A stretch of DNA of 64,000 bases. Origin: Streptomyces sp. ACA25 (GTDB taxonomy: Bacteria; Actinomycetota; Actinomycetes; Streptomycetales; Streptomycetaceae). Position 1 is the stretch's first letter; each line of letters starts with the position of its first letter. The translations under genes were made by a program, and so were the position numbers. The stretch covers positions 434,001 through 498,000 of the forward strand of contig NZ_JAQKPV010000001.1 in NCBI RefSeq assembly GCF_028200735.1. The letters are read 5' to 3'. Under the pieces are notes generated by a model that saw only the letters and a list, made by a program, of their open reading frames with translations, made no database searches and had not been told where the DNA came from. Below, in pieces: positions 54,361 to 61,965 of the stretch.

Positions 54361-54378
54361 TTGATTCGTTTCAATGAG
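54361..54378. promoter_or_regulatory. LacI-type operator copy 2 (TTGATTCGTTTCAATGAG)
   Basis: It matches copy 1 at 16 of 18 bases, with TGATTCGTTTCA as core. The 31-bp centre-to-centre distance (three helical turns) allows cooperative or looped binding. The regulator gene is not in the window. Confidence 0.65.
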
Positions 54379-54518
54379 TGGGCGCGACAGTACGAGCGCG
54401 GTTCACGGCCGTCAAGACCTCGCGTCGGTCCGGTTCCGCGTCCGAGGCAGCAGGTAGTCCGGCGTTCACTCGGGACCCGGGGCACCACCAGCGGCTTCCC
54501 GTTCGGTCGGTAACGGGC

Positions 54519-54549
54519 TTGACCTTGACACAGTGGCAGGGTTTTCACT
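54519..54549 (+). promoter_or_regulatory. MerR-type promoter of the HEAT-MerR operon
   Basis: TTGACC (54519) and TTGACA (54525) are adjacent -35 candidates. A dyad ACCTTGAC...GGCAGGGT sits in an unusually long spacer before TTCACT (54544), 19 bp after TTGACC. Long spacers are the hallmark of MerR-activated promoters. The coding start would then be about 10 bases from the predicted transcript start. Confidence 0.5.
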
Positions 54550-54560
54550 TGGGTACGGAG

Positions 54561-55328
54561 GTGGTCCCGATCAACACGACCTCGCAGAACAGCCGAGTGG
54601 TCAGCGCCTTGGGCGCCGAGGACTCCTCGGTCCGGCTCAAGGCGGCCCTGGCCGTCGGCTCGAACCCCGACCCCGTTCTCCTGGACCCGCTCGTCGAGCG
54701 GTGCGCGGTCGAGCCGGACTTCCACGTCAAGGACATGCTGTCCTGGGCGCTGACCCGCCTCTCGCCGGAGATCACCCTGTCCCGGATCCGTCAGGAGCTC
54801 GACTCCGAGCACGCACAGGCCCGCAGCCAGGCGCTGCACACGCTCTCCAAGATCGGCGACAAGAGCGCGTGGGCCTGGATCACCAGCGACATGCTGCGCG
54901 ACACCGACGACGAGGTCGCGCGTACCGCGTGGCGCGTCGCGGTCGCCCTCGTACCCGAGGGCGAGAAGAGGGACTTGGCGGCCGAACTGGCTCGGCAGCT
55001 CGGCCGTGGCGACCGTGACGTGCAGCTGAGCCTGAGCCGGGCCTTCGTCGACCTCGGCGACGTGACCAAGTCCGCCCTGGAGAAGGCATCGGAGCATCCC
55101 GACCCGGTGGTGGCCGCGCACGCCCGTGCCACCGAGATGCTCCGGCGGAACCCGGAGACCGGGTTTGACGCGGCCATCGAAGAGGCGAAGCGCATCGTCC
55201 GGCTCGGCCTGGAACGCGCTGCTGCCGCTGCTGCTCCTGCTGCGGCAGCAGGCACCGGGAAACCGGAGACCGCCGGGACCCCGGAGCCGGCGGACGCCGC
55301 CAAGGCGGCAGGGTGCCCGGATTGCTGA
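54561..55328 (+). CDS. HEAT-repeat protein
   Basis: The 255-aa protein is all-helical and HEAT-like (SSVRLKAALAVGSNPDPVLLDPLVERC, FHVKDMLSWALTRLSP, ARSQALHTLSKIGDKSAW, EVARTAWRVAVALVPEGE, VAAHARATEMLRRNP). A low-complexity Ala/Pro/Thr tail ends in CPDC. No catalytic motif is seen, so it is probably a binding scaffold. GTG 54561 is the best start: the open frame extends upstream but crosses the promoter. The gene overlaps the MerR-HEAT gene by 16 bp, so the two are co-expressed. Confidence 0.72.
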   Translation: MVPINTTSQNSRVVSALGAEDSSVRLKAALAVGSNPDPVLLDPLVERCAVEPDFHVKDMLSWALTRLSPEITLSRIRQELDSEHAQARSQALHTLSKIGDKSAWAWITSDMLRDTDDEVARTAWRVAVALVPEGEKRDLAAELARQLGRGDRDVQLSLSRAFVDLGDVTKSALEKASEHPDPVVAAHARATEMLRRNPETGFDAAIEEAKRIVRLGLERAAAAAAPAAAAGTGKPETAGTPEPADAAKAAGCPDC

Positions 55329-56359
55329 TCGGTGAGGTGGCCCGCCACTCCGGGGTGAGCCCCCGGATGCTCCGGCACTACGACGCCTTGGGGCTGGTGC
55401 GGCCGACGGGCCGCACCACCGGTGGCTACCGCGAGTACTCCGCCGAGGACGTCCGCAGAATCTTCCACGTGGAAAGCCTGCGGTCTCTCGGGCTCTCGCT
55501 CCAGCAGGTCGGGCGCGCGCTGGAGGACCCGGTCTTCACGCCGTCCGCTTTGGTCAGCGACCTCATCCGGTGGTCGGAGGACCGCCTGGCGCGGGAACAG
55601 GAACTGCTCGAGCGGCTCCGTGCGATCGACGCGTCGGCGCCCACCGGCTGGCAGGGCGTCCTGCGCATCATCGAACTCATGCGGGAACTCAACTCGACCA
55701 GCGCCGCGCGCAGGCAGCAGACCGTACTGGTCCGGTCGCAGGGCGTGCCGGTCCCCGTCGAACTGCTGGCCGGCGCCGTCCTGACCGAATCCGACCCCCA
55801 CGTCGCAGGCGCCCTGCGCTGGGCGCTCGCCCGAGCGGGCGGCGACGGTGTGGCGGCGTTGAGTGCCGGCACGCACTCGAAGGACGTCAACATCCGGCGG
55901 CGCGCGGTGCTGGCGATCGCCGGGATGCCCGAGGCTCCGGGTGCGACCGCGGTGCTCACGCACACCCTCGGGGACCCGGACATGACGGTGCGCCGGCACG
56001 CCGCTCCGGAACTGGGCAGGCATGGCGTGACCGCGGCCGTGCCCACGCTCGTGGGCATGGTGGTCGAGGGCTCCAACGACGTCGAGGCGGCTGAGGTCCT
56101 GGGAAGGCTGTCCCGGGACCCCGGGTGCGCGGACCGGATCACGAGCGCCCTGGTCGACGAACTCGCCGTGCCCACCGCGGATTCCGCGACGCGGATCCGT
56201 CTCACTCAGGCGCTGGTCGAGCTAGGGGGAACCACCGCGCAGGAGGTTCTGCGCCAACTGGCACACGACGACGACCGCGCCGTCGCCCTCGTTGCCTCAG
56301 CCCTCGTCGGCGTTCTCGGAGAGCGCTCCCCCGTAGACCGAACCGACGAGAATTCCTGA
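55313..56359 (+). CDS. MerR regulator with C-terminal HEAT repeats
   Basis: The 348-aa protein has an N-terminal MerR winged helix (LLIGEVARHSGVSPRMLRHYDALGLVRP then TGGYREYS, residues 4-45) and coiled coil (about 75-110, RLAREQELLERLRAI). A HEAT-type helical C-terminus follows (about 160-340, VAGALRWALARAGGDGVAALS, IRRRAVLAIAGMPEAPGATAVL, VRRHAAPELGRHGVTAAVPTLV). The C-terminus replaces the usual drug or metal pocket and is the same fold as the partner gene product. GTG 55313 overlaps the HEAT gene; TTG 55322 is the alternative. It is likely autoregulated through the MerR-type promoter. Confidence 0.85.
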   Translation: MPGLLIGEVARHSGVSPRMLRHYDALGLVRPTGRTTGGYREYSAEDVRRIFHVESLRSLGLSLQQVGRALEDPVFTPSALVSDLIRWSEDRLAREQELLERLRAIDASAPTGWQGVLRIIELMRELNSTSAARRQQTVLVRSQGVPVPVELLAGAVLTESDPHVAGALRWALARAGGDGVAALSAGTHSKDVNIRRRAVLAIAGMPEAPGATAVLTHTLGDPDMTVRRHAAPELGRHGVTAAVPTLVGMVVEGSNDVEAAEVLGRLSRDPGCADRITSALVDELAVPTADSATRIRLTQALVELGGTTAQEVLRQLAHDDDRAVALVASALVGVLGERSPVDRTDENS

Positions 56360-56388
56360 ACCGCGCGAAGCTCGTTACCGCGTCGGGT

Positions 56389-56428
56389 ACGCCCCGGCCC
56401 CGGCCGCTCGGGCCGGGGCCGGGGGCGT
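56389..56428. terminator. Bidirectional terminator hairpin
   Basis: A 17-bp GC-rich stem (56389-56405 with 56411-56428, one bulged G) and 5-nt loop lie between the convergent MerR-HEAT and vWA genes. Confidence 0.8.
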
Positions 56429-56468
56429 AAGTTCCGGCGTGGCGCCGGACGGGTGCCGTGCCGGGGTG

Positions 56469-57740
56469 TCAGTTGATGAGGCCGGCCTGTCGGGCGGCGG
56501 TGAGCCACTCCGGGAACTCCGCCATGAGCTTGCTGTAGAGCTCCGCGTCGGAGAGGGCGCGGGGGTCGTCACCGGCGGGGAAGAAGCCCGCGTTGTCGAC
56601 GACGCGCTTCTCCGGCACGGCCAGTACGTCGAGCTTGCGCAGGAAGGCGAAAGCCTTGGACTCGGGCTCGCCGAAGCCCACGAACTGCCAGAAGATCGGC
56701 AGCCCGGCGGCCTCGCACACGGCGCTCTCGGCGGCGGCCCGGGAGGTCGGTGCGCCGTCGGTCTGAAAGATGACGAAGGCCGGGTCGGTGGCGCCGGAGG
56801 CCTTGTAGTGATCGATGACGGCCTGCATCGCCACGTGGTAGTTCGTGCGGCCCATGTGTCCGTACGAGTTGTGCAGGGCCTCTATGCGGCCGCTGTAGTC
56901 GCCGAGCGCGATGTCGGCGACTCCGTCCACCTCGGTGGAGAAGAACACCACCGGCACCACACCGTCGTCGTCCAGGTTCGCCGAAAGGGCCAGTGCCTGC
57001 TCCGCGAGATGCTGGACGGTGCCGTCCTTGTAGTACCGGCGCATCGACCCGGAACGGTCCAGTACCAGGTAGACGGCCGCCCGCTGGCCGGCCAGCCCGG
57101 TCTTCTCCAGCGAGACCTGGGCCGCCTTGTACAGGTCGACCAGCCCGGCGGCGCTCGCCTGCAGCTCCTCCAGACTCATCGCCGAGCCCTGATCCGGGCC
57201 GCTCGGTGTCTCGGCCGCAGCAGCGGAATCCTCGGGGGCGTCCGCGGCGGGGGTTTCCTCCACGACGACCGGTGCGGCGGGAGTTTCGGTTTCTTCCACG
57301 ACCGGTGCGGTGGGGGTGTCTTTTTCTTCGGCCGTGTTCGCGGCGGGGGTTTCCTCCACGACGACGGGTGCGGCCGGGGTTTCGGTTTCTTCCACGACCG
57401 GTGCGGTGGGGGCGTCTTTTTCTTCGGCCGTGTCCGCGGCGGGGGTTTCTTCCACGACGACGGGTGCGGCCGGGGTTTCGATTTTCTCCACCACCGGTGC
57501 GGCGGGGGGCTCCGTCACGGCCGGCTCGGCGGCGGGCGTCTCTCCGGCCGCCGGGCGGTCCTCTGCGCTGTCCGCCGGGCTGTCGGCCGACCCCTGCACC
57601 GGACCCTCGGCCGCGTCACCCGACGACGCAGCCTTCGGGTCCTGCGCCGGGCTGCCTCCCGCCTCGTTCGCCGATACGTTCTCCGTGGTGCTCGCCGAGC
57701 CGGTGACCGACTGCCAGAGTCTGCGGAAACTGAATTTCAT
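56469..57740 (-). CDS. vWA-domain protein with Pro/Glu/Ala repeats (TerF/TerY-like)
   Basis: The 423-aa protein starts MKFSFRRLWQSV with no signal peptide. Residues ~25-190 are low-complexity, holding 32-residue repeats of the type ETPAAPVVVEETPAADTAEEKD. Residues ~225-420 are a von Willebrand A domain with an intact MIDAS: LDRSGSM (DxSxS), the GRTNYHVAM Thr region and QTDGAPT. The domain resembles cytoplasmic vWA proteins of tellurite/stress (Ter) systems. It is metal-dependent protein binding rather than an enzyme. GAGGGGAAG precedes the ATG. Confidence 0.82.
   Translation of the reverse strand: MKFSFRRLWQSVTGSASTTENVSANEAGGSPAQDPKAASSGDAAEGPVQGSADSPADSAEDRPAAGETPAAEPAVTEPPAAPVVEKIETPAAPVVVEETPAADTAEEKDAPTAPVVEETETPAAPVVVEETPAANTAEEKDTPTAPVVEETETPAAPVVVEETPAADAPEDSAAAAETPSGPDQGSAMSLEELQASAAGLVDLYKAAQVSLEKTGLAGQRAAVYLVLDRSGSMRRYYKDGTVQHLAEQALALSANLDDDGVVPVVFFSTEVDGVADIALGDYSGRIEALHNSYGHMGRTNYHVAMQAVIDHYKASGATDPAFVIFQTDGAPTSRAAAESAVCEAAGLPIFWQFVGFGEPESKAFAFLRKLDVLAVPEKRVVDNAGFFPAGDDPRALSDAELYSKLMAEFPEWLTAARQAGLIN
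57254..57500 (-). repeat. 96-bp tandem repeats in the vWA gene
   Basis: Units start at 57254, 57350 and 57446 (last one partial). The first two differ at about 5 of 96 bases and keep the frame, encoding 32-residue repeats. Low divergence implies recent duplication or ongoing homogenisation. Confidence 0.9.
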
Positions 57741-58160
57741 TGTCTCTTCCCCTCGCACGGAGTTTCCGGAGGCCCGAGGGCCCCGGAACGCAGCTCCGTG
57801 CACGTCGCCGCACCTCAAGCGAGGCGCGCGTCAGTCTCCCCGCGGACACCCCGGACACGCAATTCCCGGATCGCCCGCCACGAGCACTGTTGTCGTACCG
57901 AAGTCGTGCGTACACCTGCGGGGGACTCTCGTCGCTCAGCGCAACGTCTCGAACCGGCAGGGCTACGGTGTCTCGGGTCGTGATCCGGTCCAGCTTGTTC
58001 GGGGTGCCGGGCTGTACGCCGGTCAGCTTATCGAGGGCGGTCCCTCGGTCCACGAGCCACGGCCCGCGGCACGCGCTCCGGTGGGGTGGCGGCCGGCCCG
58101 GGGTTCCCGGCAGGGTGTGCCTGCCGCACCCCTGCCGGGTCGCACTCCTGCTCCCGGGTG
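57741..58160. other. Gene-free 420-bp region between the vWA and AraC/GyrI genes
   Basis: An 11-bp hairpin with a bulge (about 57764-57787) lies 24 bp upstream of the vWA start, in its leader. Beyond it the stretch has weaker third-position GC bias than its neighbours. A minus-strand open frame crosses it (57616-58305) but has poor codon use and no family match. No clear gene. Confidence 0.5.
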
Positions 58161-59030
58161 TCAGCCGCGCTTCCGCTCGACCGGGACCCACAGTTCCGCG
58201 TCCGCTTCCGCTCCGTCCTCGGAGAGGAGCAGGCGCAGAATCTCCGGGCCCGCGACCGTCCGGTACGGATTCGACGGGAACCACTGGGTGTGGACGTCGC
58301 GCCACACTTGCTGGAGCGCCTCCGGGAATCTCCCCGTGGTCTCGAACACCGCCCAGGTCCCCGCAGGGACCCGCAGGGCGTCCAGGTCCGCAGGCGGGAC
58401 CGCGTCGGTCACCACTCCGTGGTGGTAGTCGAGCTCGGTCCCTTCGTCTCTGCCGGCGGCGAAGTTGCCGGACACCGCGACGATTCCGCGTGGCTCCTGG
58501 TCGGACAGTGCCTCGATGCGTCCCAGGGTCTCCTCGTCGATGCTCTCCACGAACGCTTCGATGGCGGGGTTGACGCCCTCGTGCACGAGCGGCACCCGTG
58601 CCTTCTTCCCGACAACGGTGAACGCCGTCCTGTCCACGATCCGGTACCGCATGATGCTGCTCCCTTCAACGATCAGGTGGAAGGACATCCGGGCCTGGGA
58701 GCGCAGTGCCGCACCGGTCCGTCTGGCTTCGCCCGGGCCGACGCCGTGCAGGGCACGGAATGCACGGGCGAAGGCCTCGCCCGAGCCGTAGCCGTACCGC
58801 ACGGCGATGTCGAGCAGCGTCCGCTGCCCGGCGAGCACCTCCGCGCCCGCGACGGTGAGCCGTCTGCGGCGGATGTACTCGGACAGCGGCATACCGGCCA
58901 GTGCGGAGAACATCCGACGGAAGTGGTACTCCGATGTACGGGCGATCCGCGCCAGTTCGGCCGTCTCGATCCGCCGGTCAAGGTGTGCCTCGAGGTACTC
59001 CATGGCACGGTTCAGCTGCTCCAGGATCAC
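58161..59030 (-). CDS. AraC regulator with GyrI-like effector domain
   Basis: The 289-aa protein has two AraC HTH motifs in the first ~105 residues (ETAELARIARTSEYHFRRMF, TLLDIAVRYGYGSGEAFARAFR). A GyrI/SOUL-like effector-binding domain follows (about 130-285, FTVVGKKARVPLVHEG, AGTWAVFETTGRFPEALQQVW). It resembles Rob/SoxS-type drug-responsive regulators. GTG start 59030 has GGGAGGGGG upstream. The target is unknown. Confidence 0.88.
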   Translation of the reverse strand: MILEQLNRAMEYLEAHLDRRIETAELARIARTSEYHFRRMFSALAGMPLSEYIRRRRLTVAGAEVLAGQRTLLDIAVRYGYGSGEAFARAFRALHGVGPGEARRTGAALRSQARMSFHLIVEGSSIMRYRIVDRTAFTVVGKKARVPLVHEGVNPAIEAFVESIDEETLGRIEALSDQEPRGIVAVSGNFAAGRDEGTELDYHHGVVTDAVPPADLDALRVPAGTWAVFETTGRFPEALQQVWRDVHTQWFPSNPYRTVAGPEILRLLLSEDGAEADAELWVPVERKRG

Positions 59031-59154
59031 GGTCCCCCTCCCTTCTGCTGACCACGCTAGGAAGAACTGACGCGTCCGGACCCGACATCCTGTGCCCGTT
59101 CCGGCCGTGGACGCCAGGAGGGACGGGGCGTCCGGCCGGCGAGGAGGGGGAGCC

Positions 59155-59568
59155 CTACCGGTCCCCGAGGGCGCCCAGGGCGGCCATCATTCCGAGGGTG
59201 TCGGAGACGACCCAGTATTCGGCGAACCGGCCGTCGACGAGGCGGAAGAGGTCCTGCCCGGCGAAGGAGATCCGGGTGCCGGACGGGACGGAGGCACCGG
59301 GGACGCCCCCGCGGTAGGAGCCGTGGAACGTCCAGCGTGCGGCGACCATGCCGTCACCGATGACCGGGCCGACGTCCAGGGTGTTCTCGATGTCCCCGAA
59401 GTACTCGTGCGACTGGCGGATCTGCTCGACCACCCGGTCCGGTCCGTGGACGTCCATGGTGGGCCAGTGCCCGACGAAATCCGGGGTGAGGATCTCCTCG
59501 GCCACGGCGAAGTCCCCGTGCCACAGGTCGAACAGCCAACGTCCGTACAGCGTTCTGATGTCGTCCAT
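59155..59568 (-). CDS. SnoaL-like (NTF2-fold) ester cyclase-type protein
   Basis: The 137-aa NTF2-fold protein with the SnoaL pattern (LTPDFVGHWP, GPDRVVEQIRQ, RWTFHGSYRG, WVVSDTLGMM) is related to polyketide cyclases and small-molecule isomerases. The reaction is unknown. GGAGGA precedes the ATG. It points away from the ATP-grasp operon and shares its 253-bp intergenic region, but no shared control is evident. Confidence 0.78.
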   Translation of the reverse strand: MDDIRTLYGRWLFDLWHGDFAVAEEILTPDFVGHWPTMDVHGPDRVVEQIRQSHEYFGDIENTLDVGPVIGDGMVAARWTFHGSYRGGVPGASVPSGTRISFAGQDLFRLVDGRFAEYWVVSDTLGMMAALGALGDR

Positions 59569-59752
59569 ACGGCATCCTCCGGCCGCGTCGGTGGGCGGGT
59601 CAATTGTTCGGAACGGCGTGTTCTCCCCCAGCCGTGGGCGCGCGGCAGGAGGCCCGGGAGATGCGGCTCACCGCCGGCCCGGGCCGTCCCGCTGCGCGTG
59701 CCCGCGCGAACGGCGTGCGCGCCCCGCGTCCGTGGCGGAATCCGGACACCCA

Positions 59753-59781
59753 GTGACAATGAAAACGATTGTCGTTAGTGT
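59753..59781 (+). promoter_or_regulatory. Fur/Zur-type box inside the promoter of the ATP-grasp operon
   Basis: GTGACA (59753-59758) and TAGTGT (59776-59781) are spaced 17 bp. The palindrome GACAATGAAAACGATTGTC (59755-59773) fills the spacer with perfect 6-bp arms. It fits the actinobacterial Zur core TGAAAATCATTTTCA at most positions and does not fit the DmdR1/IdeR iron box. Repressor binding there would exclude RNA polymerase. The predicted transcript starts near 59788, about 34 bases before the GTG. Confidence 0.7.
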
Positions 59782-59821
59782 TGTCCCCGTCGAGTCCGTG
59801 CCTGCCACCGAAAGGCGCCGT

Positions 59822-61102
59822 GTGGGACATCTGTTAGTCATCGAGAGCTGGGTCGGGGCGATGAGCCGGCTGCTGCCGCGAGCCATCGGGGAAGCCGGGC
59901 ACCGCTTCACCTTCCTCACCCGGGACCTGCACCATTACCTGCGCTCCGCTCCCACGGGCGCCACGCACCCGCTGCTCTCGGCGGAGAACATCCTCACCGC
60001 CGAGACCAACGACGTGCCCGCCCTGCTGGACCACGTCGAGCGGATGCACTCCGTGCTGGACTTCGACGGGGTGCTCACTTCCTGTGACTACTACCTCCCC
60101 ACGGCCGCCCGCATCGCGGACCGCCTCGGGCTGCCCGGTCCGGCGCCGCAGGCCGTGGAGACGGCCTGCTCCAAGGACGCCACCCGTCGGGCGCTGGAGG
60201 CCGCCGACGTTCCGGGGCCGCGGTACGCCGTCTGCCAGGACTGGCCCGCCGTCGCCGGGGCCGCCACCCGGATCGGCTACCCGCTGGTGGTCAAGCCGGT
60301 CGACCTGTGCGCCGGCATGTACGTGCGGCAGGTGGCCGACGAACAGCAACTGGCGGCCGCCTACAAGGCACTGAGCGACTTCCCGGTCAACGCCCGAGGC
60401 CAGCGCCGCTCCCCGGCGGTGCTGCTCGAGGAGTTGCTCACCGGGCCCGAGGTCAGTGTGGAGACCGTGTCGCGGCGCGGCAGTGCCTGTCACGTCGTCG
60501 GGGTGACGGACAAGAGCGTGGGCGGCTCGCCCGCGTTCATCGAGACCGGGCACATGTTCCCCGCGGGGCTCGACCGGCGCACCGCCGCCCTGGCCGCCGA
60601 CACCGCGGTCGCCGCGCTCCGGGCGCTCGGTCTGGACGACGTCGTCGCACACACCGAGATCAAGCTGGAGGAGAGCGGCCCCCGCGTCGTCGAGGTGAAC
60701 CCGCGTCCGGCCGGCAACCGCATCACCGAGCTGGTCCGGCACGTCACCGGGGTCGACCTGCCCGGCGCCGCCGTGGAGGTCGCCCTGGGACGCCCGCCCG
60801 CGCTGACGCCCCGGGACACCGGTGTGCGCAGCGCCGCCGTCGGCTTCCTGCTGCCCGATCAGGCCGGTGAGCTGGCGGGCTTCGACGGAGCCGAGGAGGC
60901 CGCGGCGGCCGACGGCGTCCGGGAGCTGACGCTGGCCGACCCCGGCCGGACCGTCCGGCCGGCCACCAGCAACAACGACTACCTCGGCCATGTCCTCGCG
61001 GTGGACGCCGAGGAGGGCGCCGCCCGTGACCGGGTGGCGGCAGTCCTCGCCGGTCTGCGGCCCCGCTACGCGACCCCGGGCCCCGCAGGCGGTGACGCGT
61101 GA
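59822..61102 (+). CDS. ATP-grasp ligase, first gene of metal-regulated operon
   Basis: The 426-aa ATP-grasp fold runs from a pre-ATP-grasp Rossmann part (1-95) through the phosphate-binding Lys region (IGYPLVVKPVDLCAGMYV, about 155-172) to an E-x-N Mg2+-ligand pair (EIKLEESGPRVVEVNPRPAG). The enzyme should join a carboxylate to an amine or thiol through an acyl phosphate, as in D-Ala-D-Ala ligase or DcsG. GTG 59822 has GAAAGG six bases upstream. The open frame upstream would run through the promoter and Zur-type box, so it is rejected. Four-base overlap with the next gene. Confidence 0.85.
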   Translation: MGHLLVIESWVGAMSRLLPRAIGEAGHRFTFLTRDLHHYLRSAPTGATHPLLSAENILTAETNDVPALLDHVERMHSVLDFDGVLTSCDYYLPTAARIADRLGLPGPAPQAVETACSKDATRRALEAADVPGPRYAVCQDWPAVAGAATRIGYPLVVKPVDLCAGMYVRQVADEQQLAAAYKALSDFPVNARGQRRSPAVLLEELLTGPEVSVETVSRRGSACHVVGVTDKSVGGSPAFIETGHMFPAGLDRRTAALAADTAVAALRALGLDDVVAHTEIKLEESGPRVVEVNPRPAGNRITELVRHVTGVDLPGAAVEVALGRPPALTPRDTGVRSAAVGFLLPDQAGELAGFDGAEEAAAADGVRELTLADPGRTVRPATSNNDYLGHVLAVDAEEGAARDRVAAVLAGLRPRYATPGPAGGDA

Positions 61103-61965
61103 CGGCCGCCGCCGGCGCGGTGCACGCCGTGGCCTCGGTCGCCGAGCTGGTCTCCCGGGTCCGGGAGGGGCGGTACGGGGCCGACCCGGCGGAACAGCGG
61201 ATCTCCGTCGCCTTCCTGACCTCCCAGGCCGTCCGGCATGGCGGCCGGGCGAGCGGCTACCGCAACGAGGTGCTCAGCCTGCGGCTGGCGGAAGCGGTCG
61301 GGTCGTGCGCGGTCGAGCCCGGCGCTCTTCCGGGTGACGCGCTGGACGGTTGCGTCGGCGCCGACATCGGGCAGCTGCTCGCGCACCCCCTGCCGGCGGT
61401 GCGGACCGCCGCCCTGGACGCCTACCTCAGCCATGTCCTGCCGCACACCCCCGCGCACGGAGCCCGCCCGGTCCCGCTCCCCGCGGGCAGCAGCCTGCTC
61501 AAGTCCCGGGCCCGGGCAAGGGCCGTGGTCAGCCTGCTGCCGCCGGCTCCCGCCGTGCGCCGCGTGCTGGTGGTCGGAGTGGTCAACTCCCTGCTGGAGC
61601 AGCTGCGCGAGCGCGGCACCGACTACGTGCCGTGCGACCTCAAGGGCGGCTCCACCGAGTGGGGCGAACACGTGCGCACCGACACCCACGCCGAACTGGA
61701 CCGTTGCGACGCGCTCCTGGTCTCGGGCATGACCCTGGGAAACGGCACCTTCACCCCGCTGCTGGAGCACGCCCGCGCCACCGCCAAGCCGCTCGTCCTC
61801 TTCGCCCAGACGGGCAGCGCCGTTCTGCCCCGTTTCGTCGGCTCCGGCGTCACGGCGGTGTCCGCCGAGCCGTACCCCTTCTTCTGGCTGGACGGAGGAC
61901 CCGGAGTGCTGCACCACTACAGCACCGCGGGCGGCGGCGCCGGCCGGCCGGCGGGCACCGCATGA
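61099..61965 (+). CDS. Rossmann-like DUF364-type protein, second gene of the operon
   Basis: The 288-aa protein has an N-terminal region with conserved EVLSLRLAEAVG-type helices and a C-terminal Rossmann-like part (VRRVLVVGVVNSLLEQLRERG, CDALLVSGMTLGNGTF, LVLFAQTGSAVLPRF). This is the DUF364/putative heavy-metal-chelation fold that occurs in metal- and cofactor-related operons. No residue-level function can be read. It overlaps both neighbours by four bases, so it is an obligate part of the pathway. Confidence 0.75.
   Translation: MTAAAGAVHAVASVAELVSRVREGRYGADPAEQRISVAFLTSQAVRHGGRASGYRNEVLSLRLAEAVGSCAVEPGALPGDALDGCVGADIGQLLAHPLPAVRTAALDAYLSHVLPHTPAHGARPVPLPAGSSLLKSRARARAVVSLLPPAPAVRRVLVVGVVNSLLEQLRERGTDYVPCDLKGGSTEWGEHVRTDTHAELDRCDALLVSGMTLGNGTFTPLLEHARATAKPLVLFAQTGSAVLPRFVGSGVTAVSAEPYPFFWLDGGPGVLHHYSTAGGGAGRPAGTA

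Noticed and set aside
57616..58305. Minus-strand open frame crossing the vWA leader region
   Set aside because: Part of it reads protein-like, but codon bias is weak, it overlaps the vWA gene and no RBS or conserved family was recognised.
59755..59773. IdeR/DmdR1 iron box
   Set aside because: The site lacks the TTAGGTTAGGCT pattern; the GAAAACGATT core fits the Fur/Zur-type pattern instead.
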